Shown one piece after another: positions 7,989-17,072 of a stretch of 64,000 nt of DNA. The notes under the pieces were generated by a model. It searched no databases and was not told where the DNA came from. It saw only the letters and a list, made by a program, of their open reading frames with translations. Every line of letters starts with the position of its first letter. The first letter of the stretch is position 1. Position numbers and translations under genes: made by a program. The stretch is taken from assembly GCA_900545825.1 (NCBI GenBank), contig URAS01000001.1, forward strand, positions 1 to 64,000, read 5' to 3'. This DNA comes from an uncultured Actinomyces sp. (lineage in GTDB: Bacteria; Actinomycetota; Actinomycetes; Actinomycetales; Actinomycetaceae).

Positions 7989-8903
7989 GTGATTGATTTT
8001 CGCTATCACCTGGTCTCGCTTATGGCGGTCCTCGTCGCGTTGACGATCGGGGTGATTCTGGGCGCCGGGCCGTTGCAGGGGCCGCTCTCAGATTCGTTGA
8101 CCGGCCAGGTCAACAAGCTGACTGAGCGCCAGGCCGAGCTCACGGAACAGAACGAAACACTGAAGAACCAGGTCTCGCAAGGCGAGAAGTTCATCGACTC
8201 CTCGTCCGCGCTGACCGTCGACGGGACGCTCCGTGACGTGCCCGTCGCGGTCGTGCGGACGTCGGACGCGTCCGACGCGGCCGTTCAGGATGTCGTGACG
8301 CTGCTGGGCGAGGCCGGCGCGAAGGTCCAGGGACAGGCAAAGCTCGAGACGGCCTGGTTTGCCGATGACTCGTCGTCCGCGCGGACCTCCCTCGCCAAGC
8401 AGCTGACTGGCCACCTGGGCGATGCGGTGAACGCCCAGTCGTCCACCGCCGAGGTCCTCGCCCAGGGCCTGCTGACTTCCTTGACCACGGCCGATGACAA
8501 CACCCAGCCGGTCCGCGACCTGCTCTCTGGTGGCGACACGAAGTTCGTGACCTTCAGCGGCAACGGCGGTGCCCAGGCGCTGGTCCTCGTCACCGGGACG
8601 AACAGCGACATGGGCATGGCGACGGGCGCCGACAAGGACAAGGACATGGAGCTGGCCACGGCGCAGGTGATCGGGAAGGCCGCCGGGTCGGGCGTCGTCC
8701 TTGGCGACGCCACCGTCGACAAGGATTTTGTTGCGCAGGTCCGTCACGGGTCCGTGTCGGTGACGACCGTCGACTCGATCGCGACGGCGCGCGGGCGCAC
8801 GAGCGTGCCGCTCGCCCTGGCTGCCGCGCGGAGCGGGAAGTCCGCGGCGTTCGGCACGGGGATCGGCGCGACCAAGGACGTCCCGGAAGTGTCGCGCTCA
8901 TGA
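7989..8903 (+). CDS. SteB/MctB family protein (copper transporter family)
   Basis: 304 residues. Starts MIDFRYHLVSLMAVLVALTIG, one N-terminal membrane helix (about 8-30), then a coiled coil (about 38-70) and an outside domain rich in Thr, Asp and Ala. The family has two proposed roles: SteB, partner of SteA in septal peptidoglycan work in Corynebacterium, and MctB (Rv1698) in mycobacterial copper handling. The protein has no Cys and no clear copper motif, and it lies directly behind steA, so the division role is favoured here. GTG start in a 22-base gap; its stop overlaps the next ATG. Confidence 0.8.
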   Translation: MIDFRYHLVSLMAVLVALTIGVILGAGPLQGPLSDSLTGQVNKLTERQAELTEQNETLKNQVSQGEKFIDSSSALTVDGTLRDVPVAVVRTSDASDAAVQDVVTLLGEAGAKVQGQAKLETAWFADDSSSARTSLAKQLTGHLGDAVNAQSSTAEVLAQGLLTSLTTADDNTQPVRDLLSGGDTKFVTFSGNGGAQALVLVTGTNSDMGMATGADKDKDMELATAQVIGKAAGSGVVLGDATVDKDFVAQVRHGSVSVTTVDSIATARGRTSVPLALAAARSGKSAAFGTGIGATKDVPEVSRS

Positions 8904-9745
8904 GGGGGAAGAAACGTTACGTCGCCCTCGGCGCGCTGTCGGCACTGGCTGCCCGGCATGTCGTCCGCAAACGCGTCGAGCTTAAGGGGCCGCACGATGA
9001 GTGGACGCGGTCGAATTTTCATGGCCGCGAGGTCTCTCTTTCCGGCGGCGTGATCACCGCCGCGACGGTGACGGCGTCGGCGATGGCTACCTCGCTCGTG
9101 AGCCCCCAGGTGGGGTTCGCCCAGGCGATCGCTGCGGGCGCGGGCGGCGCCCTCGGCTACCTCGACGACTGCCAGATCGGCCCTAGGGCTAGCGAGGCGA
9201 AAGGCTTCCACGGACACCTCGGTGCCCTCGCGCGCGGTGAAGTGACCTCCGGTGTCATGAAGATCGTCGGGATCGGTGCGGGTGCCGCCGTGGCTTCGGT
9301 CGCGCTCACCAAGCGCCGCGGAAACGGTTCGCTCATTGATTTCGCTATCGATACCGCGTTGATCGCGGGTTCGGCGAACATCGTTAATCTCCTCGACCTC
9401 AGGCCGGGCCGCGCCCTCAAGGTGTCGACGGCAGCCGCGCTGGCGGGGACCGCGGCACAGGCCGCCCCAGCCACGGTTGCCGGGGCGGTTCTGGCGGCCA
9501 GCCTCGCCGAGATACGCGATGACCTCGACGAGCGCCACATGCTCGGCGACACCGGCGCAAACGCGTTGGGAGCCGCCCTCGGCGTGATGGCGGCCAGCAC
9601 CTTGCCGCGCTCCGCGCGGATCGGGACGGTCGGCGCCCTCGTCGGGGCGATGGCGGCGTCCGAGAAGGTGTCGTTCTCGCAGGTCATCGAGTCGACGCCG
9701 GTACTTTCTACCCTCGATAATCTGGGACGTCGAACGGATGCGTAA
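8900..9745 (+). CDS. MraY/WecA-like membrane protein (phospho-N-acetyl-sugar transferase superfamily)
   Basis: 281 residues, very Ala/Gly-rich, with several membrane segments. Short forms of the family motifs are visible: GYLDDC with a following KGFHGH (the DD-x-K block), NIVNLLDLRPGR (counterpart of NxxNxxDGxDG) and GDTGANALG (counterpart of GDTGS/A). It is shorter than MraY or WecA (usually 320-400) and the DGxDG block is changed to DLRPG, so it may be inactive or use another substrate. ATG overlaps the previous stop and its end overlaps murJ by eight bases, tying it to lipid-linked wall precursor transport. Confidence 0.7.
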   Translation: MRGKKRYVALGALSALAARHVVRKRVELKGPHDEWTRSNFHGREVSLSGGVITAATVTASAMATSLVSPQVGFAQAIAAGAGGALGYLDDCQIGPRASEAKGFHGHLGALARGEVTSGVMKIVGIGAGAAVASVALTKRRGNGSLIDFAIDTALIAGSANIVNLLDLRPGRALKVSTAAALAGTAAQAAPATVAGAVLAASLAEIRDDLDERHMLGDTGANALGAALGVMAASTLPRSARIGTVGALVGAMAASEKVSFSQVIESTPVLSTLDNLGRRTDA

Positions 9746-11318
9746 ACGCGCCATGCTGGGCCCCCTGGTCGGGGCCGCCGGCATGATCTCCGTGCTGACG
9801 CTCAGCTCGCGAGTCGCCGGGTTTATTCGGTGGTTTGCGCAGTCGGCGTGGGTCGGCACGGGAGCGTTTGCCAACGCCTACTCGTCGGCCAACCAGATCC
9901 CCAACGTCCTCTACGAGGTCGTCGCTGGCGGTGCGCTGTCGGGCATGACGATCCCCCTGCTGGCGCGTCCGATCGCCCGCAAGCTCAACGACGAGGTCGA
10001 GGCCACGTCGTCGGCGTTGGCGACCTGGGCGCTCATCATCCTCACGCCGCTCGCCCTCATCGTGTGGGCGGCGTCCCCGGCGATCGTCTCGCTGCTGCCG
10101 ACGCCGCAGGGTGTTGATCAGGCGCTCCAGGTGGCCCTGATGACGACGTTCCTGCGGATCTTTGCCGTCCAGATCCCGCTGTACGGCGTCTGCGTTGTCT
10201 TGACGGGCGTGTTGCAGGCGCACGAGAAGTTTTTCGCGCCCGCGCTGGCGCCGCTCGTCTCATCCCTCATCGTCATTGCCACCTATGGCATCTTCGGTGC
10301 GATGACCGCGGGCGTCCACGATCCCGGCCGGGTCGCCGATTCGGCCGTCAGGGTCCTCGGGTGGGGGACCACTGCGGGCGTGGCCGGGATGTGCCTTCCC
10401 CTCATCGTCGCGACGTGGCGGCTGGGAATCCGGCTGCGCCCCCGGGTGAAACTGCCCGGTGACGAGGCCCGCCACGCCCTGCGCCTTGGCGGGGCCGGCA
10501 TGGGCGCCCTCCTGGCCCAACAGGTTGCCGTCGTCGTCGTCCTCTTTGTGTCGCGGCGTTTCGGCGGCGAGGGGACCCTGCCGATCTATCAGTATTCGCA
10601 GGCTGTCTACATGCTGCCGTACGCGGTGTTGGGCGTGCCCGTCGCGACCGCGGTCTTTCCTCGGCTGGCCGGCAGCATCCATTCGCCCGACAAGTCGCGG
10701 TTCACGCAGATTCTCTCGTGGTCGACGACGCTCGTCACCGTCATCGGTGTGCTCTCGGCTGGTCTGCTGTTTACGCAGGCTTACCCGGCGCAGGCGGTGT
10801 TCACCCTCATCAACCCGGTGCCCGGCATGGCCGAGGGCCTCATCGCCATGGCGCCGGGACTCATCGGCTTTATCCTCATCTTCCACGTGACGCGCACCCT
10901 CTATGCGCTCGACCGGGGCGGAGCCGTCGTCAAGGCATCGTCGCTCGCGTGGATCGTCGTGTCGATCGTGTCGTGGGTGGGGGCGGCTGTCTGGTCGACG
11001 TCGTCGCGAGCCGTGGGGACGATGATCGGCCTGGGGGTGGGCCAGTCGGTCGGCATGCTCGTCGGCGGTGGCGTCCTCTTGGGGATGCTCGTTGCGGTGA
11101 CCGGTCGTGGCGCGTTGACGGGGCTCGGGAAACGGGCAGCGATCACGCTCGCGCTCACCGTGGTAGCCTCGGCGATCGCCTGGGTGGGGGAGAAGGCCGT
11201 CCTCGCCCACCTCGGCGGCCTGGGTGGCGCCCTCGTCGCGTCGGTCATCGGAATCTGTTGTATCGCTGCGGTCGCGGCGGGGACGGCGTTGCCCCTGCTG
11301 CGCGCGATGAAGGAGTAA
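9738..11318 (+). CDS. murJ: MurJ, lipid II flippase (MviN family)
   Basis: 526 residues with about 14 hydrophobic segments, the size of the MOP-superfamily lipid II flippase. N-terminal SSRVAGFIRWFAQ and the segment NQIPNVLYEVVAGGALSG are typical for MurJ; conserved Arg residues in the central cavity are present at the N terminus. Flips lipid II across the membrane for peptidoglycan synthesis. The coding start overlaps the end of the MraY-like gene by eight bases and a glycosyltransferase follows four bases after its stop, so all three are one transcription unit. It lacks the extra kinase-like domain of mycobacterial MviN. Confidence 0.9.
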   Translation: MRKRAMLGPLVGAAGMISVLTLSSRVAGFIRWFAQSAWVGTGAFANAYSSANQIPNVLYEVVAGGALSGMTIPLLARPIARKLNDEVEATSSALATWALIILTPLALIVWAASPAIVSLLPTPQGVDQALQVALMTTFLRIFAVQIPLYGVCVVLTGVLQAHEKFFAPALAPLVSSLIVIATYGIFGAMTAGVHDPGRVADSAVRVLGWGTTAGVAGMCLPLIVATWRLGIRLRPRVKLPGDEARHALRLGGAGMGALLAQQVAVVVVLFVSRRFGGEGTLPIYQYSQAVYMLPYAVLGVPVATAVFPRLAGSIHSPDKSRFTQILSWSTTLVTVIGVLSAGLLFTQAYPAQAVFTLINPVPGMAEGLIAMAPGLIGFILIFHVTRTLYALDRGGAVVKASSLAWIVVSIVSWVGAAVWSTSSRAVGTMIGLGVGQSVGMLVGGGVLLGMLVAVTGRGALTGLGKRAAITLALTVVASAIAWVGEKAVLAHLGGLGGALVASVIGICCIAAVAAGTALPLLRAMKE

Positions 11319-11322
11319 CGGT

Positions 11323-12357
11323 ATGTCTCGGATCCTCCAGGTCGTCGGACGGGCCAGCGGTGGCGTCGTCGGACACGTCACCGACGTCGTCGAGACGCTG
11401 AAAGCCAGCGGCGAGGACGTCCTCGTCGCCGCGCCGGAGGGGGAGTTTCCCTCCTCGATCCACCAGGTCCCCCTGGCGATCGGCGCGCGCCCGTCGAGGG
11501 AGGACGTCGGGGCCATCGCTCGCCTGCGCGGCATCATGAAGGGTGCCGACGCCGTCCACGCCCACGGGTTGAGGGCGGGCGCGTTCGCCGTCTTGGCTGG
11601 CTGGGGAATGCGGCGGCGACCCCGGATCGTCGTTACCGAGCACAACCTGCCAGTCGGAGGGCGTGCGGTCCGCGCGATCGGGTGGACGCTCGAAACGATC
11701 GTTGCCCGCGGCGCCGACTGCATCTTGGGCGTCAGCCCCGACCTCGTCGAGCGGGCCCGAACCCTGGGGGCACGTGACGCCGACCTCGCGCTCGTGCCCG
11801 CACCTAAGCGGCGGGGGGATGCGGACGTCAGCCGCGACCCGCAGAGCCTGCTCACCATCGCCCGGCTGGCGCCCCAGAAGGGCCTGGACCTGGCCCTCGA
11901 CGCCGCTGGTATCCTCGCGCGGGACGGATACACGTTCTCGTGGTCGATCGCCGGGGATGGCCCCGAGGGTGACCACCTCGCCCAACGGATCCGCGACGAG
12001 AAGCTGCCTGTCACTCTATTGGGACGCCGCGACGACATTGCCACCCTGCTGGCCCGGTGCGGGATCGTCGTCCAAGCCTCGCTGTGGGAGGGGCAGCCGC
12101 TGAGCATCCAGGAGGCGCTCGCCGCCGGGTGTGCGATCGTCGCCACCGACGTCGGCGGGACCCGTGCCGTGACGGGCGACGCCGCCCGCCTTGTCGCCCC
12201 CGACGGCGCCGCCCTCGCCCAGGCGATCGCCTCGCTGCTCGATCGGCCCGAAGATGCCGAGGACCTGCGGAAACGAGCGCGAACCCGCTTCGCCGAACTG
12301 CCGCAGCGCAGCGATGTCCTCGCCCAATTGCGGGCCTGCTACGCCCTCGGTGAGTGA
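11323..12357 (+). CDS. Glycosyltransferase, GT4 family
   Basis: 344 residues. GT-B fold: N-terminal domain with VGRASGGVVGHV, then VHAHGLRAG and VVTEHNLP, and C-terminal nucleotide-sugar domain with LTIARLAPQKGLDLALDAA and the E-x7-E type block SLWEGQPLSIQEALAAGCAIVATDVGG. Transfers a sugar from an activated donor to an unknown acceptor. Coupled to murJ, so a role in cell-envelope glycan or lipid-linked sugar synthesis is likely but not proven. Separated from pyrG by a 58-base gap with its own promoter. Confidence 0.85.
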   Translation: MSRILQVVGRASGGVVGHVTDVVETLKASGEDVLVAAPEGEFPSSIHQVPLAIGARPSREDVGAIARLRGIMKGADAVHAHGLRAGAFAVLAGWGMRRRPRIVVTEHNLPVGGRAVRAIGWTLETIVARGADCILGVSPDLVERARTLGARDADLALVPAPKRRGDADVSRDPQSLLTIARLAPQKGLDLALDAAGILARDGYTFSWSIAGDGPEGDHLAQRIRDEKLPVTLLGRRDDIATLLARCGIVVQASLWEGQPLSIQEALAAGCAIVATDVGGTRAVTGDAARLVAPDGAALAQAIASLLDRPEDAEDLRKRARTRFAELPQRSDVLAQLRACYALGE

Positions 12358-12401
12358 TCCGGCGGCGATGAGCCGGCGGTGACGGGGTCGGATCGAACTG
12401 C

Positions 12402-12418
12402 TACGATGAGAGTCCGTG
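12402..12418 (+). promoter_or_regulatory. Candidate leaderless promoter of pyrG
   Basis: TACGAT at 12402-12407 lies 8 bases before the GTG start at 12416; GTGACG at 12379-12384 (17-base spacing) can serve as -35. No ribosome binding site stands before the GTG, as expected if transcription starts at the first codon. Confidence 0.6.
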
Positions 12419-14137
12419 GCTGAAACACTTTCTTATCTCCAGGGCCCCGACGGGCGTCCTCGCACCAAGCACATCTTCGTGACCGGCGGCGTCGTGTCCT
12501 CATTGGGTAAGGGCCTCACGGCTTCCAGCCTGGGCCGCCTGTTGCGTTCGCGCGGCCTCAGCGTCGTCATGCAGAAACTCGACCCCTACATCAACGTCGA
12601 CCCCGGCACGATGAACCCGTTCCAGCACGGCGAGGTGTTCGTCACCGCCGACGGTGCCGAGACCGACCTGGACATCGGCCACTACGAGCGCTTCCTTGAC
12701 GTCGAACTGTCGGCCAAGGCCAACGCGACGACGGGCCAGATCTATTCCTCCGTCATCGCCAAGGAACGGCGTGGCGAATACCTGGGCGACACGGTCCAGG
12801 TCATCCCGCACATCACCGACGAGCTCAAGCGGGTCATGCGGTCGCAGGCCCAGCCCGACGCTGAGGGCAATGTGCCCGACGTCATCATTACCGAGATCGG
12901 TGGGACCGTCGGCGACATCGAGTCGCTGCCGTTCCTCGAGGCCGCCCGCCAGGTGCGCGCGGACCTGGGCCGCGATAACTGCCTGTTCATCCACGTCTCG
13001 CTCGTCCCGTACCTGAGGGCCGCCGGCGAGGTCAAGACCAAGCCGACCCAGCACTCGGTCGCGACCCTGCGGTCGATCGGCATTACCCCGGACGCCCTCG
13101 TGTGCCGCTGCGAGCAGCCGCTGGCCAACTCGATTACGTCGAAAATCGCCCTCATGTGTGGCGTCGACGAGGAAGCCGTCGTCGAGTGCCCGGACGCCTC
13201 GTCGATCTACTCGATCCCGTGGACGCTGCACGAGCAGGGGCTCGACGCCTACGTCGTGCGGCGCCTGTCGGTGCCGTTCCGTGACGTCGAGTGGAAGGAA
13301 TGGCGCTCGGTCATGGACCGCGTCGAGTCGCCGCAGCGCACCGTCGAGGTCGCCCTCGTCGGCAAGTACGTCGACCTCCACGACGCCTACCTGTCGGTCT
13401 CTGAGGCGCTGCGCGCCGGCGGGTTCGCCCACTGGGCGAAGGTCGTCATCCGCTGGGTGGCGTCGGACCAGTGCGAGACCCCGGAGGGCGCCTCGCGGGC
13501 GCTCGGCGGTGTCGACGCCGTCCTCGTCCCCGGCGGTTTCGGCGTGCGGGGGATCGAAGGCAAGCTCGGTGCGCTCAAGTGGGCGCGCGAGAACAAGGTG
13601 CCCACGCTGGGCATCTGCCTGGGCCTCCAGTGCATGGTTATCGAGGCCGCCCGCAACCTGTGTGGCCTGGCCGATGCGTCCTCGACCGAGATGGATCCGA
13701 CGACGCCGACGCCGGTCGTCACGACGATGAACGATCAGAAGGAGTTCGTCTCGGGCGGCGGCGACCTGGGCGGGACGATGCGGCTGGGCGCCTACCCGGC
13801 GACCCTCGTCGAGGGCTCCCTGGCCCACGAGGTGTATGGGACGACGGAAGTGACCGAGCGTCACCGTCACCGGTTCGAGGTCAACACGAACTACCGCGAC
13901 CAGCTGGAACAGGCGGGCCTCCATCTGTCGGGCCTGTCGCCCGACGGTACCCTCGTCGAGTTCGTCGAGCTGGATCGCGACATCCACCCCTACTACATCG
14001 CCACGCAGGCCCACCCGGAGTTCCTGTCCCGCCCCACCCACGCTCACCCGCTGTTCGCGGGGCTCATCAAGGCGGCCCTCGACGCCCAGAGCGGGCGCTA
14101 CGCGTCGCGTCAGCCCCAGAAGAAGGACGAGAAGTGA
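12416..14137 (+). CDS. pyrG: CTP synthase
   Basis: 573 residues. Makes CTP from UTP, ATP and glutamine. The synthetase domain (about 1-285) starts with KHIFVTGGVVSSLGKGLTASSLG and carries KLDPYINVDPGTMNPFQHGE. The class I glutamine amidotransferase domain (about 305-560) has GGFGVRG, LGICLGLQCM (nucleophile Cys at about 401) and the HPEFLSRP block of the catalytic triad. Full family length. The stop overlaps the next GTG (GTGA), coupling it to the Nudix gene, as in Rv1699-Rv1700. Confidence 0.97.
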   Translation: MAETLSYLQGPDGRPRTKHIFVTGGVVSSLGKGLTASSLGRLLRSRGLSVVMQKLDPYINVDPGTMNPFQHGEVFVTADGAETDLDIGHYERFLDVELSAKANATTGQIYSSVIAKERRGEYLGDTVQVIPHITDELKRVMRSQAQPDAEGNVPDVIITEIGGTVGDIESLPFLEAARQVRADLGRDNCLFIHVSLVPYLRAAGEVKTKPTQHSVATLRSIGITPDALVCRCEQPLANSITSKIALMCGVDEEAVVECPDASSIYSIPWTLHEQGLDAYVVRRLSVPFRDVEWKEWRSVMDRVESPQRTVEVALVGKYVDLHDAYLSVSEALRAGGFAHWAKVVIRWVASDQCETPEGASRALGGVDAVLVPGGFGVRGIEGKLGALKWARENKVPTLGICLGLQCMVIEAARNLCGLADASSTEMDPTTPTPVVTTMNDQKEFVSGGGDLGGTMRLGAYPATLVEGSLAHEVYGTTEVTERHRHRFEVNTNYRDQLEQAGLHLSGLSPDGTLVEFVELDRDIHPYYIATQAHPEFLSRPTHAHPLFAGLIKAALDAQSGRYASRQPQKKDEK

Positions 14138-14781
14138 TCGAGGACACTCCCGCCCACGCGAAGGTCGCTTCCCGGCGCACCATCTACGAGGGCGCCGCGT
14201 TCACCTTCTGCACCGACGACGTGGTTTTTGACGACTCGGATCATCCGGTTGCCCGTGACTACATCGCCCATCCCGGCGCTGTCGCGATCGTCGCGGTGCG
14301 GGAGGGTGACGCGGGCCCGGAGATCTGTGTCGTCAACCAGTATCGCCACCCCGTCGGCATGCGGCTGTGGGAAGTTCCGGCGGGCCTGACCGACGCGGCC
14401 GGCGAGTCGCTACTCGATGCGGCGCAGCGTGAACTGGCCGAGGAGGCCGGGTTGGGCGCCCGATCGTGGGCGACCCTCGCCGACTTTTACACGTCTCCGG
14501 GCGGCTCGACCGAGGGCCTGCGGATCTTCCTCGCGCGGGACCTCTACCCGCGCGAAGCGGAGGGTTTCGTCCGCGAAGCCGAGGAAGCCGAAATGGAGTG
14601 CCGCTTCGTCCCGCTCGACGAGCTGCTCGCCGGAATCGTCTCGGGCCACCTCCACAATCCTTCGCTTCTTGTCGGCGTGTTGGCGCTGGCCCACGCCCGT
14701 TCGGGCGGCCTCGAATCGCTGCGTCCCGCCGACGCTCCCTGGGAAGGAACATGTGCCCACGGCCCGCGTGCGGGTGTGTGA
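14134..14781 (+). CDS. Nudix hydrolase, ADP-ribose pyrophosphatase type
   Basis: 215 residues. Nudix box at about 88-111, with the E-x7-REL-x-EE-x-GL core intact (ESLLDAAQRELAEEAGL) and one extra residue between the first Gly and Glu, a variant common in actinobacterial ADP-ribose pyrophosphatases. The N terminus has FCTDDVVF...VARDYIAHPGAVAIVAV and LWEVPAGLTD, typical of ADPRase. Splits ADP-ribose into AMP and ribose 5-phosphate. GTG 14134 chosen: it overlaps the pyrG stop by four bases; a longer open frame from 13471 only shadows pyrG. Counterpart of Rv1700. Confidence 0.9.
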   Translation: MIEDTPAHAKVASRRTIYEGAAFTFCTDDVVFDDSDHPVARDYIAHPGAVAIVAVREGDAGPEICVVNQYRHPVGMRLWEVPAGLTDAAGESLLDAAQRELAEEAGLGARSWATLADFYTSPGGSTEGLRIFLARDLYPREAEGFVREAEEAEMECRFVPLDELLAGIVSGHLHNPSLLVGVLALAHARSGGLESLRPADAPWEGTCAHGPRAGV

Positions 14782-14895
14782 TTTTTCTCTAGCGACCTCG
14801 CGAGTTGATTTCCCAAAATGCATCCTTGCGAAAATAGGTTAGAGTGGGATCGACAGTGCCAAAGGTCGCAGATATTTAGGTGAGGGGAGGAGTCG
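14782..14895 (+). promoter_or_regulatory. Upstream region of the suf operon
   Basis: This 114-base gap is clearly more A/T-rich than its surroundings. A short CCCGC-GT-GCGGG hairpin at 14763-14774 followed by GATTTTT may end the pyrG transcript. TTGATT at 14805-14810 with GAAAAT at 14830-14835 (spacing 19) is a possible promoter. GGGGAGG at about 14884-14890 is a strong ribosome binding site for sufR. I could not find the ACACT-N5-TGTGA palindrome known for mycobacterial SufR. Confidence 0.5.
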
Positions 14896-15582
14896 ATGAC
14901 TGAGACCGAACCTACGCGTCAAGCCGTTCTTGACCTGGTCATCGAGAAGGGCCCCGTCACCGCAGCGGTCCTCGCAAAGATCCTCGGGCTGACGACAGCT
15001 GCCGTCCGTCGCCACATCACGTCCCTCGAGGACGACGGGATGATCGAGGTCTACGAGGGCAATTCGGGCAAGCCGCGCAAGCGTGGCCGTCCTGCCCGGC
15101 ACTACGTGGCGACCGACAAGGGGCACGTGGGCCTCAACGACGACTACTCGGATCTCGCACGCAAGGCGATGGGATATATCCGCCAGATCGCCGGTCCCGA
15201 GGCCGTCGACTCCTTCGCGGCCGCAAGGTCGCGCGTTATCGAGAGGCGTTATGCCCCCATCGTCCGTGACGCGGGCCCGGATCCGCGTGCACGCGCCCTC
15301 GCCCTCGCTGATGCGTTAACCGCCGATGGTTACGCGGCGACGGTGCGCGAGGTCGGTGACGGGGGCTTTGTCATTCAGCTGTGCCAGGGGCATTGCCCCG
15401 TTCAAGATGTCGCTGGGGAGTTTCCCCAGTTGTGCGAAGCCGAGACCGCGGCGTTTGCGCGTCTGCTTGACGTGCACGTCCAGCGCTTGGCGACGTTGGC
15501 GGATGGTGACCACGCGTGTACGACGTCGGTTCCCGTCGCACTTCCAACGCCGAGAATGCGTCGCGGGCAGCCGCACGCCTAG
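14896..15582 (+). CDS. sufR: SufR, iron-sulfur-sensing repressor of the suf operon
   Basis: 228 residues. N-terminal winged helix-turn-helix (about 5-75; VTAAVLAKILGLTTAAVRRH, then the wing with GRPARHY). C-terminal sensor part has four Cys: Cys163, Cys167, Cys180 and Cys208. The spacings (4, 13, 28) equal those of M. tuberculosis SufR (Rv1460: Cys175, 179, 192, 220), where the Cys hold an iron-sulfur cluster. SufR represses the suf genes while cluster supply is sufficient. First gene of the operon, 35 bases before sufB. Confidence 0.95.
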   Translation: MTETEPTRQAVLDLVIEKGPVTAAVLAKILGLTTAAVRRHITSLEDDGMIEVYEGNSGKPRKRGRPARHYVATDKGHVGLNDDYSDLARKAMGYIRQIAGPEAVDSFAAARSRVIERRYAPIVRDAGPDPRARALALADALTADGYAATVREVGDGGFVIQLCQGHCPVQDVAGEFPQLCEAETAAFARLLDVHVQRLATLADGDHACTTSVPVALPTPRMRRGQPHA

Positions 15583-15617
15583 CGTTGGTCTCGATAATGG
15601 TCAAGGGAGGAAAGTAG

Positions 15618-17072
15618 ATGACAGCGTCTCCACCAGTGATGGCGACGTCCGAGGACAAAGAGCGTGCTGACCAGCAGATCATCGAGTCGATCAGCTCGAC
15701 CTATGACTATGGATGGCACGACTCTGACGCGGCTGGTGAGGCGGCGTCTCGTGGCTTGAACGAGGACGTCGTCCGTTTTATTTCGGCGGAAAAGGGCGAG
15801 CCCGAGTGGATGCTCAAGCGGCGCCTCAAGGCGCTCAAGGTCTTTGATCGCAAGCCCATGCCGATGTGGGGTCCCGACCTCACGCACCTCGACATGGACT
15901 CGATCAAGTACTTCGTGCGGTCGACTGACAAGGTGTCGGACTCGTGGGAGGCCCTGCCGGAAGAGATCCGTAACACGTATGACCGCCTGGGTATTCCCGA
16001 GGCCGAACGCAACCGCCTGGTCGCGGGAGTTGCCGCCCAGTACGAGTCCGAGGTCGTCTACAACCAGATCCAGGAGGACCTGGCCGAGAAGGGTGTCGTC
16101 TTCCTCGACACTGACACGGCGCTGAAAGAGCACCCCGACCTGTTCAAGGAGTACTTCGGCCGCGCCGTTCCCGCGGGTGACAACAAGTTTGCCGCGCTGA
16201 ACACGGCCGTGTGGTCGGGCGGATCGTTCATCTACGTCCCCAAGGGCGTCCACGTCGAGATTCCGCTCCAGGCCTACTTCCGCATCAACACCGAGAACAT
16301 GGGCCAGTTCGAGCGCACGCTCATCATCTGTGACGAGGACTCCTACGTCCACTACGTCGAAGGCTGCACGGCGCCGATCTACTCGACCGACTCGCTGCAC
16401 GCGGCGATCGTTGAGATCTTCGTCAACAAGGGTGCCCGCTGCCGCTACACGACGGTCCAGAACTGGTCGAACAACGTCTACAACCTTGTCACCCAGCGCG
16501 CGGTGTGCGAGGAGGGCGCGACGATGGAGTGGGTCGACGGCAACATCGGGTCGAAGACGAACATGAAGTACCCGTCCGTCTACCTCACCGGGCCGCACGC
16601 CCGCGGCGAGGCGCTGTCGATCGCTTTCGCCGGCGAGGGCCAGCACCAGGACACGGGCGCCAAGATGGTTCACCTGGCGCCGCGGACGTCCTCGTCGATC
16701 GTGTCGAAGTCGATTTCCCGGTCGGGTGGCCGCTCGTCGTATCGCGGGCTCATCCACATCGCCGAGAACGCCAGGCACTCGAAGTCGTCCGTCGTCTGTG
16801 ACGCCCTCCTCGTCGACCAGATCTCGCGCACCGACACGTACCCCTACGTTGACGTCCGGACCGACGACGTCGAGATGGGACACGAGGCGACGGTCTCGAA
16901 GGTGAGCGCGGACCAGCTCTTCTACCTGATGAGCCGAGGCATGACCGAGACCGAGGCCATGGCGCTGATCGTCCGCGGCTTTGTCGAGCCGATCGCCCGC
17001 GAGCTGCCGATGGAGTACGCGTTGGAGCTCAACCGCCTCATTGAACTGCAGATGGAAGGATCCGTGGGCTAG
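15618..17072 (+). CDS. sufB: SufB, scaffold subunit of the SufBCD complex
   Basis: 484 residues, full length. Contains the SufB/SufD beta-helix core, with FIYVPKGVHVEIPLQAYFRIN, YVHYVEGCTAPIYS, the SSYRG block and the C-terminal YLMSRGMTETEAMALIVRGF. No intein, in contrast to the M. tuberculosis gene. SufB is where Fe-S clusters are assembled with SufD and the ATPase SufC. AGGGAGGA just before the ATG is a good ribosome binding site. The stop overlaps the GTG of sufD by one base. Confidence 0.97.
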   Translation: MTASPPVMATSEDKERADQQIIESISSTYDYGWHDSDAAGEAASRGLNEDVVRFISAEKGEPEWMLKRRLKALKVFDRKPMPMWGPDLTHLDMDSIKYFVRSTDKVSDSWEALPEEIRNTYDRLGIPEAERNRLVAGVAAQYESEVVYNQIQEDLAEKGVVFLDTDTALKEHPDLFKEYFGRAVPAGDNKFAALNTAVWSGGSFIYVPKGVHVEIPLQAYFRINTENMGQFERTLIICDEDSYVHYVEGCTAPIYSTDSLHAAIVEIFVNKGARCRYTTVQNWSNNVYNLVTQRAVCEEGATMEWVDGNIGSKTNMKYPSVYLTGPHARGEALSIAFAGEGQHQDTGAKMVHLAPRTSSSIVSKSISRSGGRSSYRGLIHIAENARHSKSSVVCDALLVDQISRTDTYPYVDVRTDDVEMGHEATVSKVSADQLFYLMSRGMTETEAMALIVRGFVEPIARELPMEYALELNRLIELQMEGSVG

